Assembly: GCA_013003335.1 (NCBI GenBank)
Contig: JABDJT010000187.1
Span: 1-16,513 of the forward strand
Reading direction: 5' to 3'
Origin: Verrucomicrobiales bacterium
GTDB taxonomy: Bacteria > Verrucomicrobiota > Verrucomicrobiia > Verrucomicrobiales > DEV007
Length of the DNA stretch: 16,513 bases
The stretch's first letter is position 1. The number at the start of each line of letters is the position of its first letter. Under the pieces are notes generated by a model. The model did no database searches and was not told the DNA's origin. It saw only the letters and a list, made by a program, of their open reading frames with translations. Both the position numbers and the translations under genes were made by a program. Shown here one piece after another: positions 8,108 through 15,009 of this stretch.

Positions 8108-10822
8108 TTACGGGAGAAACGCAAACTCGTTCGAATTGATCAAGCTTCGCGCCACGATCTCGAGGGCTATATTTTCACAGGCGGACTTTTCATCGGCGAT
8201 CGGTTTGCGAGCGAGGACCAGTTCGAAAGCCCGGTCGATCGGTGCGCCCGGAGATTCGGCTTTCGCCCTTTCTGCAATGAACTTCGACTGCTCGACAACG
8301 AAATCGCTGTTCATCAAGTTCAGCGCCTGCAGGGGCGTCGTGGAAACGGGTCGCTTGGCCCGGACCTGGCCACAATCGGGAAAATCGAACGCGGTGAAAA
8401 TCTGGTCATCCACGCGGCGCATCCGTTCCTGGTAAAGCATTCGCCGCCAGGTTTCGGGGCCGTGATTGTCGATGACCTGCCATTGGGCGTAGGTTTTTTT
8501 CACGTTGTGAATCCGGAAACTGCGGCCGCCTATGTCCGTGTTCAGTTTTCCGCTGGCCTGCAGAATCCCGTCACGGATCACCTCGGCGGAAACACGCTGG
8601 GGCGGGAAACGCCAGAGCAGAGCGGAGTTTGCGTCAGCTTTCAGCTTCGCTTCGTCCGGCAGGCTCGATCGTCGGAACGCGTCGCTCAGAACGATCTGGC
8701 GGATCATGTCTTTCATCGACCACTCGTTTTTCACGAAATCGGACGCAAGCCAATCGAGCAATTCAGGGTGGGTCGGCGTCGCACCGGCTTTCCCGAAATC
8801 GCTCGGCGTCGGCACGATGCCCGTTCCGAAAATGTGATGCCAAATCCGGTTCACCATCACGCGCGCAGTCAGCGGGTTCTCCGGGTTGACGACCCACTCG
8901 GCGAATTTCATGCGGCGCTCCGGATCCGGTGTGGTCGAGGTTAAGCCGAGATCGCCGTCCATCACCGCAAACCCGGCGGGCGGCACCTCGTCGCGCGGAT
9001 TTTCGGGGCTACCGCGATGGAGCACCTTTGTGACGGGCGGTTTTTCTGTGAAACTGCCGACAAAACTGTGGCGTGGTCCCTCCTCGCTGATCAACGCGAT
9101 TTGCTCCTGCAAGCGGGCGTGCGCTTTTTTCATCTCCGGCTTCTTATTGAGCTGCATTTTCGCCCAGCCGGTATTGCCAAGTTCCTTCCACGAACCGTCC
9201 TCCTGCTTCGCAAGAATTTTAAAGCCGGGCGCATAGTAATTGCTCGACTTTTCGAGGTAATCCGTCTCGAAGAAATACTCGCGGTTGGAACTGAGCCGGA
9301 AGCGGTTCACTTCGAATTCTTCCGGGAAATGAATTTCGACCCATGGTTTCTGATCGCTGCCTTTCGGTGCCTGGGCCCGCCACGCCATCGTCCCGAACTG
9401 CCCGTCGTTTGCCTTTTCGACTTCGTTCCCCGGCTTGGTTAACTGATCGTCGGTCATGAGCTTCGTTCCAGATTGCGCCAGCGCGAGATTCCTGCTGTAG
9501 TTCTCCGTGCCGTAAACCTGGAGTTCGTCGATGCCGACATTTGGCTTGCTGAACTCCACCCGCAGCACCCTCGTTTTCGTTTTTGGAAAATTAAACTCGG
9601 CAAACCCGCCCCAGTCTTCCAGCCAGATTCCGACGCCTTTTCGCAAACTCGCGCGCTCGGTGAACATCTTCGATCGAATCTCGCGCGCCCGCTGGATGCG
9701 GGGATGATCTTCGGAAAATTCCGGATAACGCCCGCCGAATTCCACGCCCTGGAAAACGGCCGACAGAGAGTAGTAATCCTTGATCGAGATCGGATCGAAT
9801 TTGTGATTGTGACAGCGGGCACAGCTCACCGTCATGCCCAGCATCGAAGCGCTGACGGTCTGCAAAATCTCGTCCATCCGGTCCGCCCGGGCCTGCCGAA
9901 TCGCACTCGGCTCGCGACCCACTGTCGCCGCCGGCACATGCGGCCCCGCCACGAGAAACCCCGTCGCTTCGCCCACGCCCATCTGATCGCCGGCCAGTTG
10001 GTGCTTCACAAATGCGTCGTAGGGAATGTCTTCGTTGAACGCCCGAACGACGTAGTCGCGATAAATCCACGCGTTTTTCCGATACAAATTCGCCTCCGAC
10101 CCGTTCGTCTCCGCCCAGCGAATCACATCCAGCCAATGCTGCGCCCAGCGCTCGCCAAAATGTGGCGACGCCATCAGCTCATCGACCAAGCTGGTGTAAG
10201 CGGCGTCCGCGTTTTTCTCAAAATCAGCCACGAATTTTTCGACCCTCTCCGGCTTCGGCGGCAGACCCGTCAGCGTGATCGACGCCCGTCGAATCAGCGA
10301 GCGGGCATCGGCCTGCGGATTTGGCTCGATCCTCGCGTCCGCCAATGTTACCGCCAAAAATGCATCGATCGGATTCTTTTTTCCAGCAGCTGGGATGAGC
10401 GGTTCTTCGACGGGCTCCAGCGACCAAAGATCGATTTTTTCCTCGATCACCACGTCCATTTGCCCCGGCCAAACGGCGCCTTCCTTGATCCATTTTGTAA
10501 AAAGCGCGACTTGTTCTTTCGTCAGCGGATCGCCCTTCGGCGGCATTTGCATGTCTGGATCGCTGCCGTCGATGACTTCAATCAGGTAACTCGCTTTTGG
10601 ATCGCCGGGAACGATCGCAGGGAATCCGATGTCGCCGCCTTTCAGCATCACAGCCCGCTGATCGACGCGAAACTCTGATTTCTGCTTGTCCGGGCCATGG
10701 CACTCAAGGCAGTTCTTTTCGAGAATTGGGAGAATCTCTTTTTCGAAATCAACCGCCAAAGCGAAGTGCGCAGGCATTCCGAAAGCGAGAAAGGGAAGTA
10801 AAAGAAAGCGAAAAAATTGCAT
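8108..10822 (-). CDS. PSCyt1 / DUF1549 / discoidin-like / DUF1553 protein (planctomycete-type cytochrome domain)
   Basis: Large exported protein of 904 residues from the ATG at 10822; a GTG three bases earlier is possible. A signal peptide covers about residues 1-24. A haem-binding CLECH motif near 38-42 and GFPAIVPGDPKASYL mark the PSCyt1 domain. DUF1549 runs roughly from 150 to 360, with HFGERWAQHWLDVIRWAET and a second CxxCH, CARCHNHKFDPI near 334-345. About 412-545 resembles a discoidin/F5-8C carbohydrate-binding module (ELQVYGTENYSRNLAL, ANDGQFG). DUF1553 fills about 620-890 (NRIWHHIFGTGIVPTPSDFG; TTPLQALNLMN). The family's biochemical role is unknown; it typically pairs with DUF1501 and sulfatase genes in polysaccharide-related loci. 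A -10-like TATTAT lies at 10844-10849 on the minus strand, about 22 nt before the start, and a dispersed repeat lies about 75 bp upstream. Confidence 0.94.
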   Translation of the reverse strand: MQFFRFLLLPFLAFGMPAHFALAVDFEKEILPILEKNCLECHGPDKQKSEFRVDQRAVMLKGGDIGFPAIVPGDPKASYLIEVIDGSDPDMQMPPKGDPLTKEQVALFTKWIKEGAVWPGQMDVVIEEKIDLWSLEPVEEPLIPAAGKKNPIDAFLAVTLADARIEPNPQADARSLIRRASITLTGLPPKPERVEKFVADFEKNADAAYTSLVDELMASPHFGERWAQHWLDVIRWAETNGSEANLYRKNAWIYRDYVVRAFNEDIPYDAFVKHQLAGDQMGVGEATGFLVAGPHVPAATVGREPSAIRQARADRMDEILQTVSASMLGMTVSCARCHNHKFDPISIKDYYSLSAVFQGVEFGGRYPEFSEDHPRIQRAREIRSKMFTERASLRKGVGIWLEDWGGFAEFNFPKTKTRVLRVEFSKPNVGIDELQVYGTENYSRNLALAQSGTKLMTDDQLTKPGNEVEKANDGQFGTMAWRAQAPKGSDQKPWVEIHFPEEFEVNRFRLSSNREYFFETDYLEKSSNYYAPGFKILAKQEDGSWKELGNTGWAKMQLNKKPEMKKAHARLQEQIALISEEGPRHSFVGSFTEKPPVTKVLHRGSPENPRDEVPPAGFAVMDGDLGLTSTTPDPERRMKFAEWVVNPENPLTARVMVNRIWHHIFGTGIVPTPSDFGKAGATPTHPELLDWLASDFVKNEWSMKDMIRQIVLSDAFRRSSLPDEAKLKADANSALLWRFPPQRVSAEVIRDGILQASGKLNTDIGGRSFRIHNVKKTYAQWQVIDNHGPETWRRMLYQERMRRVDDQIFTAFDFPDCGQVRAKRPVSTTPLQALNLMNSDFVVEQSKFIAERAKAESPGAPIDRAFELVLARKPIADEKSACENIALEIVARSLINSNEFAFLP

Positions 10823-10897
10823 CACAGAATCACTATCGTTGATATAATATTCTAGCGGAAAATCGAGAAGAAGTCGCTACCACAAAGGGGCGGAAAA

Positions 10898-10949
10898 CGA
10901 ATCAACAGGGTTGGTTTGGAGAATGAACCCAATTGAAGGATCCTGTTGA
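10898..10949. repeat. Dispersed imperfect palindrome, copy R3 (expanded loop)
   Basis: The first 26 bases equal copy R4 at 25 positions (left arm CGAATCAACAGGG, then TTGGTTTGGAGAA). The right arm is displaced by about 10 bp. TCAACAGG (10902-10909) pairs perfectly with CCTGTTGA (10942-10949). The copy lies between the stop of one sulfatase (11011) and the start of the PSCyt1 gene (10822) on the same strand. Confidence 0.78.
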
Positions 10950-11010
10950 GCATCTCTGCCGCCGCGGGAATTCACGTAAGAAAATGTCCCTCGGCCTTTG
11001 CGAATCCCAC

Positions 11011-12495
11011 CTATTTGCCTGCCGGCGTTAGTTTTTTTGGAAGGAGCGGTTGCTTCGCTTCCCAACTGGTGGATCGGTCAAAAAGCGTGGCGTATTTTGC
11101 GTAATGAGGTGTGCGTGAATGGTCCTTCAAGCTTGAAACGTAAGAGTCGTAGGTTTCCCGAATGGATTTCAGAACCCCGGAGGCGTCGGGGTTTCCGACC
11201 AGGTTGTTCAACTCAAGCCGGTCGGTTTTCAAATCGTATAATTCCTCGGCCGGCTTCATTCCGTCGCCCGCGTAATACCAGTGGATGTACTTGTGGGAAT
11301 CCGTCACGATTCCAATGCAATGTGTTGGTTCGGGACCCCAGAAATTCATGATGGCGAGATGCTCGCGGACGCGACCGTTTGGATCACTCAGCAGTGGGAC
11401 GAGGCTTTTCCCGTCCGTATTCGGGGGCGCCTTGAGCCCGGCCAGTTCGAGCATCGTCGGGGCGAAATCGATATTTCCGGTCAGCGCCGAACACCGCTGT
11501 CCTTCGCCGGCTGTTCCGGAATTCGGGGCGTAAATGATCAGCGGGACGCGCGTGCTTTCCTCGTAAGGCAATACCTTGGATCCATATCCGTGTGCCCCGC
11601 AGAAAAAGCCATTGTCCGAGGTGTAAATGATCACCGTATTTTCCGAAACTCCGGCTTCCTCCACTGCGTCCCGGATCATACCGACCGCGACATCGATCGC
11701 GTAAATCTGCTGATGATACTTTGCCATCGTGGCGTCGTAATCCGTCGCATATCCCCACGATTCAAATCTCGTGTATTGGCGGCCTTTCTTGCTCTGTTCG
11801 GCGAAATGAGACCCCGCCGCACGGCCGTAGTTTGCGGGTTTCCGGAACGTTTTGCCCTTGTAGACGTCATCAAACTTTGGATCCGGTGTGACCGGGCGAT
11901 GCGGAGCTTTGAAACTGATCGAAAGGCAAAACGGCTTTTTCGCCGCAACGGATTCTTTCACGAAATCGCGGCCGAAAGCGCCGTAGGAACGTGTCGAATG
12001 CGGATAATCTTTCGCATACTTTTCGGCCATCGATTTGTTCTTTTTCGTCTCGTAGTGCGTCTGGCCCGGTCCTCCGCCCCAGGTGTCGAAAAAGCTGCCG
12101 TGGTCGTCTTTCTTTCCCTCGATGACCACTCCGAATTTTCCGGCAAACGCCGTGCGGTATCCGGCCTTTCTCAGCAAGACCGGGTAACTTTTTCTGAACT
12201 GCTGGACCGTTAAATTGCCGGTGTTGAAATTGCAGCCCGTCCGGTATTCGTACTGGCCGAGGAAGACATTTGCCCGGCTTGCCATGCAGATGGCCGTCGT
12301 ATTGTAGTGCGCGTCGAAAATGAGGCCATCGGCTGCCAGCTTGTCGATATTCGGAGTTTTCACGTCCGGATTTCCGTAACAACCGAGAGAATCAAAATTC
12401 TGATCATCGGCGAACAGGAAAATCAGGTTTGGCTTTTCCGCAGCAACGAGGCCGACTCCGGAAAACAGGGAGGCAAGAAAAAAGACGATTCGCAT
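11011..12495 (-). CDS. Secreted sulfatase with CxASR formylglycine motif
   Basis: Sulfatase of 494 residues from the ATG at 12495, which gives a compact signal peptide (MRIVFFLASLFSGVGLVAA). An in-frame ATG at 12516 would add seven residues. Neither start has a Shine-Dalgarno, and CATAGC...GCTATG (12493-12508) can form a small hairpin over the chosen start. Active-site landmarks: FADDQNFDSLGCYG (28-41), AIC70-MASRANVFLG (Cys codon 12286-12288), AGKFG (118-122) and YTSDNGFFCGAHGYGSK. The Cys motif is CxASR rather than CxPSR, which still fits formylglycine conversion in the broader family. It probably acts on a sulfated glycan outside the cytoplasm; the substrate is unknown. It is the first gene of the minus-strand block and diverges from the glycosyltransferase operon across a 125-bp spacer containing a palindromic repeat. 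Confidence 0.92.
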   Translation of the reverse strand: MRIVFFLASLFSGVGLVAAEKPNLIFLFADDQNFDSLGCYGNPDVKTPNIDKLAADGLIFDAHYNTTAICMASRANVFLGQYEYRTGCNFNTGNLTVQQFRKSYPVLLRKAGYRTAFAGKFGVVIEGKKDDHGSFFDTWGGGPGQTHYETKKNKSMAEKYAKDYPHSTRSYGAFGRDFVKESVAAKKPFCLSISFKAPHRPVTPDPKFDDVYKGKTFRKPANYGRAAGSHFAEQSKKGRQYTRFESWGYATDYDATMAKYHQQIYAIDVAVGMIRDAVEEAGVSENTVIIYTSDNGFFCGAHGYGSKVLPYEESTRVPLIIYAPNSGTAGEGQRCSALTGNIDFAPTMLELAGLKAPPNTDGKSLVPLLSDPNGRVREHLAIMNFWGPEPTHCIGIVTDSHKYIHWYYAGDGMKPAEELYDLKTDRLELNNLVGNPDASGVLKSIRETYDSYVSSLKDHSRTPHYAKYATLFDRSTSWEAKQPLLPKKLTPAGK

Positions 12496-12548
12496 AGCGG
12501 AGGCTATGGCATCCATAACACCGGGTAAATGACATGATTAGACGAAAT

Positions 12549-12591
12549 CGAACCAACAGGGTTGGTTTGGAGAACATACCCTGTTGATTCG
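12549..12591. repeat. Dispersed 43-bp imperfect palindrome, copy R4 (best-formed copy)
   Basis: Left arm CGAACCAACAGGG (12549-12561) and right arm CCCTGTTGATTCG (12579-12591) are inverted repeats matching at 12 of 13 positions, with a 17-bp centre. The left half alone contains a second inverted repeat, AACCAAC-AGG-GTTGGTT (12551-12567), so two mutually exclusive hairpins are possible. It sits in the divergent spacer, 54 bp from the sulfatase start and 30 bp from the glycosyltransferase start. Confidence 0.85.
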
Positions 12592-12620
12592 AAATGATCC
12601 TGCGGGAAGGTGGCGGCACA

Positions 12621-14006
12621 ATGCAGATTGTCATTGTTCATTATCACCTCCGCCGTGGCGGCGTCACCCGCGTCATCGAAACGGCGATCGAGGCGTTGGC
12701 GGGGAAAGGATTCGAGATCCTGGTTTTGTCAGGGGACGAGGCAGTGGACGAAAAAGCGATTCCGAACGTCCGGGTCGTTTCGGATTTAAATTACCGAAAC
12801 TCCGGGACAGCAGCAGAGGCGGATGCGTTGGCGAACGAGTTGCAGTCGGTTGCCTGCGGGTTTTTCGGCCGTGCGCCCGTTGCGTGGCACTTTCACAATC
12901 CGGCCCTTGGGAAAAATGTGCTGATGCCTCCGGTCGTGTCCCGAATCGCTGAATCGGCTCCGGTATTTCTGCAAACTCACGATTTTGCCGAGGACGGACG
13001 TCCGGAGAATTTTCGCCGGCAAACCGGAGTCCCGGGCCCGCTTTGGCCGCAGGGGAGGCAGGTTCATCACGGAACGATTAATGCCCGGGACTTTTCCATC
13101 CTGGCGGCCGCGGGGGTGGAAAATTCACAGCTGCATTTGATCCCCAACGCCGTCTCGAAGATCAAGACGGATACGAATCCGGAAGACCGGCCGTTCGCTC
13201 AAGGAAAACGATTTTTTCTCTACCCGACCCGGGCGATTCGCCGAAAAAATGTCGGGGAATTGCTGCTGCACGCGCATTTTCACCGGGACGACGCAGAATT
13301 TGCGACGACGCTCGCCCCGGAAAATCCGGAGTGGCTGGCGATTCTCCGACACTGGGAAAAGGTCGCGGCTGACTTGAAATTGCCGGTGCAACTCGGGAAT
13401 CATGGCCACGGATTCGCCGATCTGATCGGTTGGTCGGACGGATTGATCACGACCAGCATCGCCGAGGGGTTCGGTCTCGCGTTCCTTGAGCCCTGGTTGG
13501 CAGGAAAATCCATCGTCGGTCGCGACCTCCCGGAAATTACAGCCGACTTTTCACTCGACCTCGGTCATTTGTATTCGCGTTTCGACGTGCCCGTGGATCG
13601 CATCGACCTTGGGAAATTGCGTGCCGAGCTCGATGCGGAACTGGAAAATAGCTATGCGGCCTATGGCCGGGAATGCCCGGAAAATGCGGTCGGAACCGCG
13701 CTCGATTCGATGATTCGCGACGGGCAGATTGATTTCGGGCGCTTGAGCGAACCGTTTCAAACGGCGGTGATCGAGAATCCGGAGGGCGTTGAGCCGCCAT
13801 CGATCGAACCCTGTCCGTTCGATACAATTTCCGAACAAACAGGGTTGGTTCGGAAATCGTACAGTGTTGATTCGTACGGTGAAAAACTCGGGGCAATTTA
13901 TGAAGCAGTGGCGTCTTCTCCGATCGGCGAGATTTCCGATCCGGGACCGGATTTGCTGCTCGACTCGTTCCTTGATCCAGCCCGATTCAATCTCCTGCGC
14001 ACATGA
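12621..14006 (+). CDS. GT4-type glycosyltransferase with a palindromic repeat read in frame
   Basis: Cytoplasmic GT-B glycosyltransferase of 461 residues, probably using a nucleotide-sugar donor. I chose the ATG at 12621 because GGAAGG lies 10 nt upstream and the protein then opens with the expected first strand, MQIVIVHYHLRRGGVTRVIE, including the GG loop. An earlier in-frame ATG is at 12594. The donor domain has LYPTRAIRRKN (200-210, basic residues for phosphate contact) and the EX7E motif, E282 to E290, in TSIAEGFGLAFLEPW. Residues 405-418 are encoded exactly by a copy of the dispersed palindrome, between a non-conserved linker and the C-terminal helix region (YGEKLGAIYEAV). The stop overlaps the start of the HAD gene (ATGA), so translation is coupled. 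The glycan product is unknown; no flippase or polymerase is nearby. Confidence 0.88.
   Translation: MQIVIVHYHLRRGGVTRVIETAIEALAGKGFEILVLSGDEAVDEKAIPNVRVVSDLNYRNSGTAAEADALANELQSVACGFFGRAPVAWHFHNPALGKNVLMPPVVSRIAESAPVFLQTHDFAEDGRPENFRRQTGVPGPLWPQGRQVHHGTINARDFSILAAAGVENSQLHLIPNAVSKIKTDTNPEDRPFAQGKRFFLYPTRAIRRKNVGELLLHAHFHRDDAEFATTLAPENPEWLAILRHWEKVAADLKLPVQLGNHGHGFADLIGWSDGLITTSIAEGFGLAFLEPWLAGKSIVGRDLPEITADFSLDLGHLYSRFDVPVDRIDLGKLRAELDAELENSYAAYGRECPENAVGTALDSMIRDGQIDFGRLSEPFQTAVIENPEGVEPPSIEPCPFDTISEQTGLVRKSYSVDSYGEKLGAIYEAVASSPIGEISDPGPDLLLDSFLDPARFNLLRT
13807..13846 (+). other. Intragenic hairpin formed with the palindromic repeat
   Basis: AACCCTGT (13807-13814) is the exact reverse complement of ACAGGGTT (13839-13846), and TTCG (13818-13821) pairs with CGAA (13832-13835) inside it. 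The left strand lies just outside the repeat copy and resembles a reversed fragment of the same repeat core. This suggests a nested or partial second insertion within the glycosyltransferase gene. Confidence 0.5.
13832..13874. repeat. Dispersed 43-bp imperfect palindrome, copy R5, inside a coding sequence
   Basis: Gap-free match to R4 at about 36 of 43 positions, with left arm CGAACAAACAGGG and right arm ending GTTGATTCG. It shares the GGTTCGGAAA variant with the half copy at the left window edge. It lies in the 3' part of the glycosyltransferase gene and is translated in frame, with no stop, as codons 405-418 (EQTGLVRKSYSVDS). Confidence 0.75.
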
Positions 14007-14797
14007 ACCTGGCCGAATATCTTCGCGAAAATTCCCGCCCGCTGGAACCGGTTCCAACCGGTGAAAAGCCGGTATTGAAATCGCTCGACGGAGTCCGCTC
14101 GGTCGTTTTTGACATCTATGGAACGCTCGTGATTTCCGCTGCGGGCGACATTTCGCTCGTGCAGGAAAACGCTTCGGAAGTGGCGATGGAGCGGGCGGGA
14201 GTGATCGCGCCCGGAGCGGCGGAGCGGTATCACGAATTGATCGCGGAACAGCAGGCGCGATCCAAATTCGATTTTCCGGAAGTGGAAATCCGCGAGGTGT
14301 GGCGGGAATTGACCGGCGAGACGGATGCGGACCGGATCGAAGAGATCGCAGTGGCCTATGAATGTCACGCCAACCCGGTTTGGCCGATGCCCAATTGCGC
14401 AGAGGTGATTGATGAACTCCGCAATCGGGGGCTCAAGCTCGGAATTGTCTCCAATGCGCAATTTTATACGCGACTGATGTTTCCGGCCTTTCTCGGAGCG
14501 GATTTGGAGGGGCTGGGATTTGATCCGGAACTGATGATTTTTTCCTACGAGGAAGGGGAGGGGAAGCCATCGCGGGGACTTTATCGAAAGCTGGCGGAGC
14601 AGTTGCGCGCCCGGGGAATTGAGCCGGGCGAGACGCTGTACGTGGGCAATGACATGCGCAAAGACATTGCCCCGGCTGCGGAGATCGGATTTCAGACTGC
14701 GTTGTTCGCGGGGGACAAGCGGAGCTTGCGGAAGCCAGTCGAAACGGCTGAGGTCGAGCCGGATTGGGTGCTGACGGATTTGTCGCAGCTTTTGTGA
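14003..14797 (+). CDS. HAD-superfamily hydrolase (haloacid dehalogenase-like), coupled to the glycosyltransferase
   Basis: Cytoplasmic HAD hydrolase of 264 residues. Motif I is FDIYGTL with nucleophile D37; the second acidic residue of the phosphatase DxD pattern is Tyr39, as in 2-haloacid dehalogenase-type members. Motif II is VSNAQ (S150), motif III Lys is in GKPSRGLY (K188), and motif IV is VGNDMRKDI (N216, D217, D221) followed by APAAEIGF. The alpha-helical cap lies between about residues 45 and 125. A roughly 30-residue extension precedes motif I. The start codon overlaps the stop of the glycosyltransferase (ATGA), so the two are made together; a sugar-phosphate or nucleotide-linked substrate is plausible but unproven. 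True dehalogenase activity cannot be excluded. Confidence 0.88.
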   Translation: MNLAEYLRENSRPLEPVPTGEKPVLKSLDGVRSVVFDIYGTLVISAAGDISLVQENASEVAMERAGVIAPGAAERYHELIAEQQARSKFDFPEVEIREVWRELTGETDADRIEEIAVAYECHANPVWPMPNCAEVIDELRNRGLKLGIVSNAQFYTRLMFPAFLGADLEGLGFDPELMIFSYEEGEGKPSRGLYRKLAEQLRARGIEPGETLYVGNDMRKDIAPAAEIGFQTALFAGDKRSLRKPVETAEVEPDWVLTDLSQLL

Positions 14798-15009
14798 CTG
14801 AGATTGCGAATTCGCCCGTCTAATTCAGTGAAGATGCAATTCAATGATCCAGCTCACCTTTCCCGATACCAGCGAATCCGGCTGCATATGATTTGCCCGT
14901 GTCATTCCTGGCAGCAAGTGCGATTTCATCTTCGCGGAATTTTTCGGGAGTTCCGCTGCGCAGCCTGAACACGGACTGACAAACGGCCTGCCCTGTGGCA
15001 GGTTTTTTT
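14798..15009 (+). ncRNA. Structured non-coding stretch ending in a terminator-like hairpin; possible small RNA or attenuator leader
   Basis: This 212-bp spacer has no convincing ORF but holds several stems on the plus strand. CCGTGT (14897-14902) pairs with ACACGG (14969-14974). Inside it GCAGC (14911-14915) can pair with GCTGC (14955-14959), or alternatively GCGGAA (14934-14939) pairs with TTCCGC (14951-14956). A terminator-like hairpin follows at 14987-15009. I do not recognise a known RNA family: the SRP RNA tetraloop and tRNA T-loop signatures are absent. It may equally be the 3' end of the HAD transcript. Confidence 0.35.
14987..15009 (+). terminator. Terminator-like hairpin abutting the CBM9-like gene start
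   Basis: Stem CCTGCC (14987-14992) and GGCAGG (14997-15002) with a CTGT loop are followed by seven T. This is a standard intrinsic terminator layout for the GT-HAD transcript or for a small RNA. Unusually, the T-run ends directly at the ATG (15010) of the next gene. Confidence 0.7.

Noticed and set aside
9473..10678. Long open frame of about 400 codons on the plus strand, opposite the PSCyt1 gene
   Set aside because: It is antisense to a well-supported gene, and its translation is Arg/His-rich with no recognisable domain. Such frames are expected from codon bias in GC-rich genes.
11281..12213. Open frame of about 310 codons on the plus strand, opposite the CxASR sulfatase
   Set aside because: Shadow of the sulfatase gene: no domain, atypical composition and no ribosome binding site.
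14044..14055. Perfect 12-bp palindrome GGAACCGGTTCC as an operator
   Set aside because: It lies inside the HAD coding sequence and encodes ordinary residues (LEPVPT); a palindrome this short is expected by chance in a region of this size and bias.
14871..14974. tRNA or SRP RNA in the spacer before the CBM9-like gene
   Set aside because: No T-loop consensus with a matching acceptor stem, and no SRP RNA GGAAGCAG-type core, could be found.
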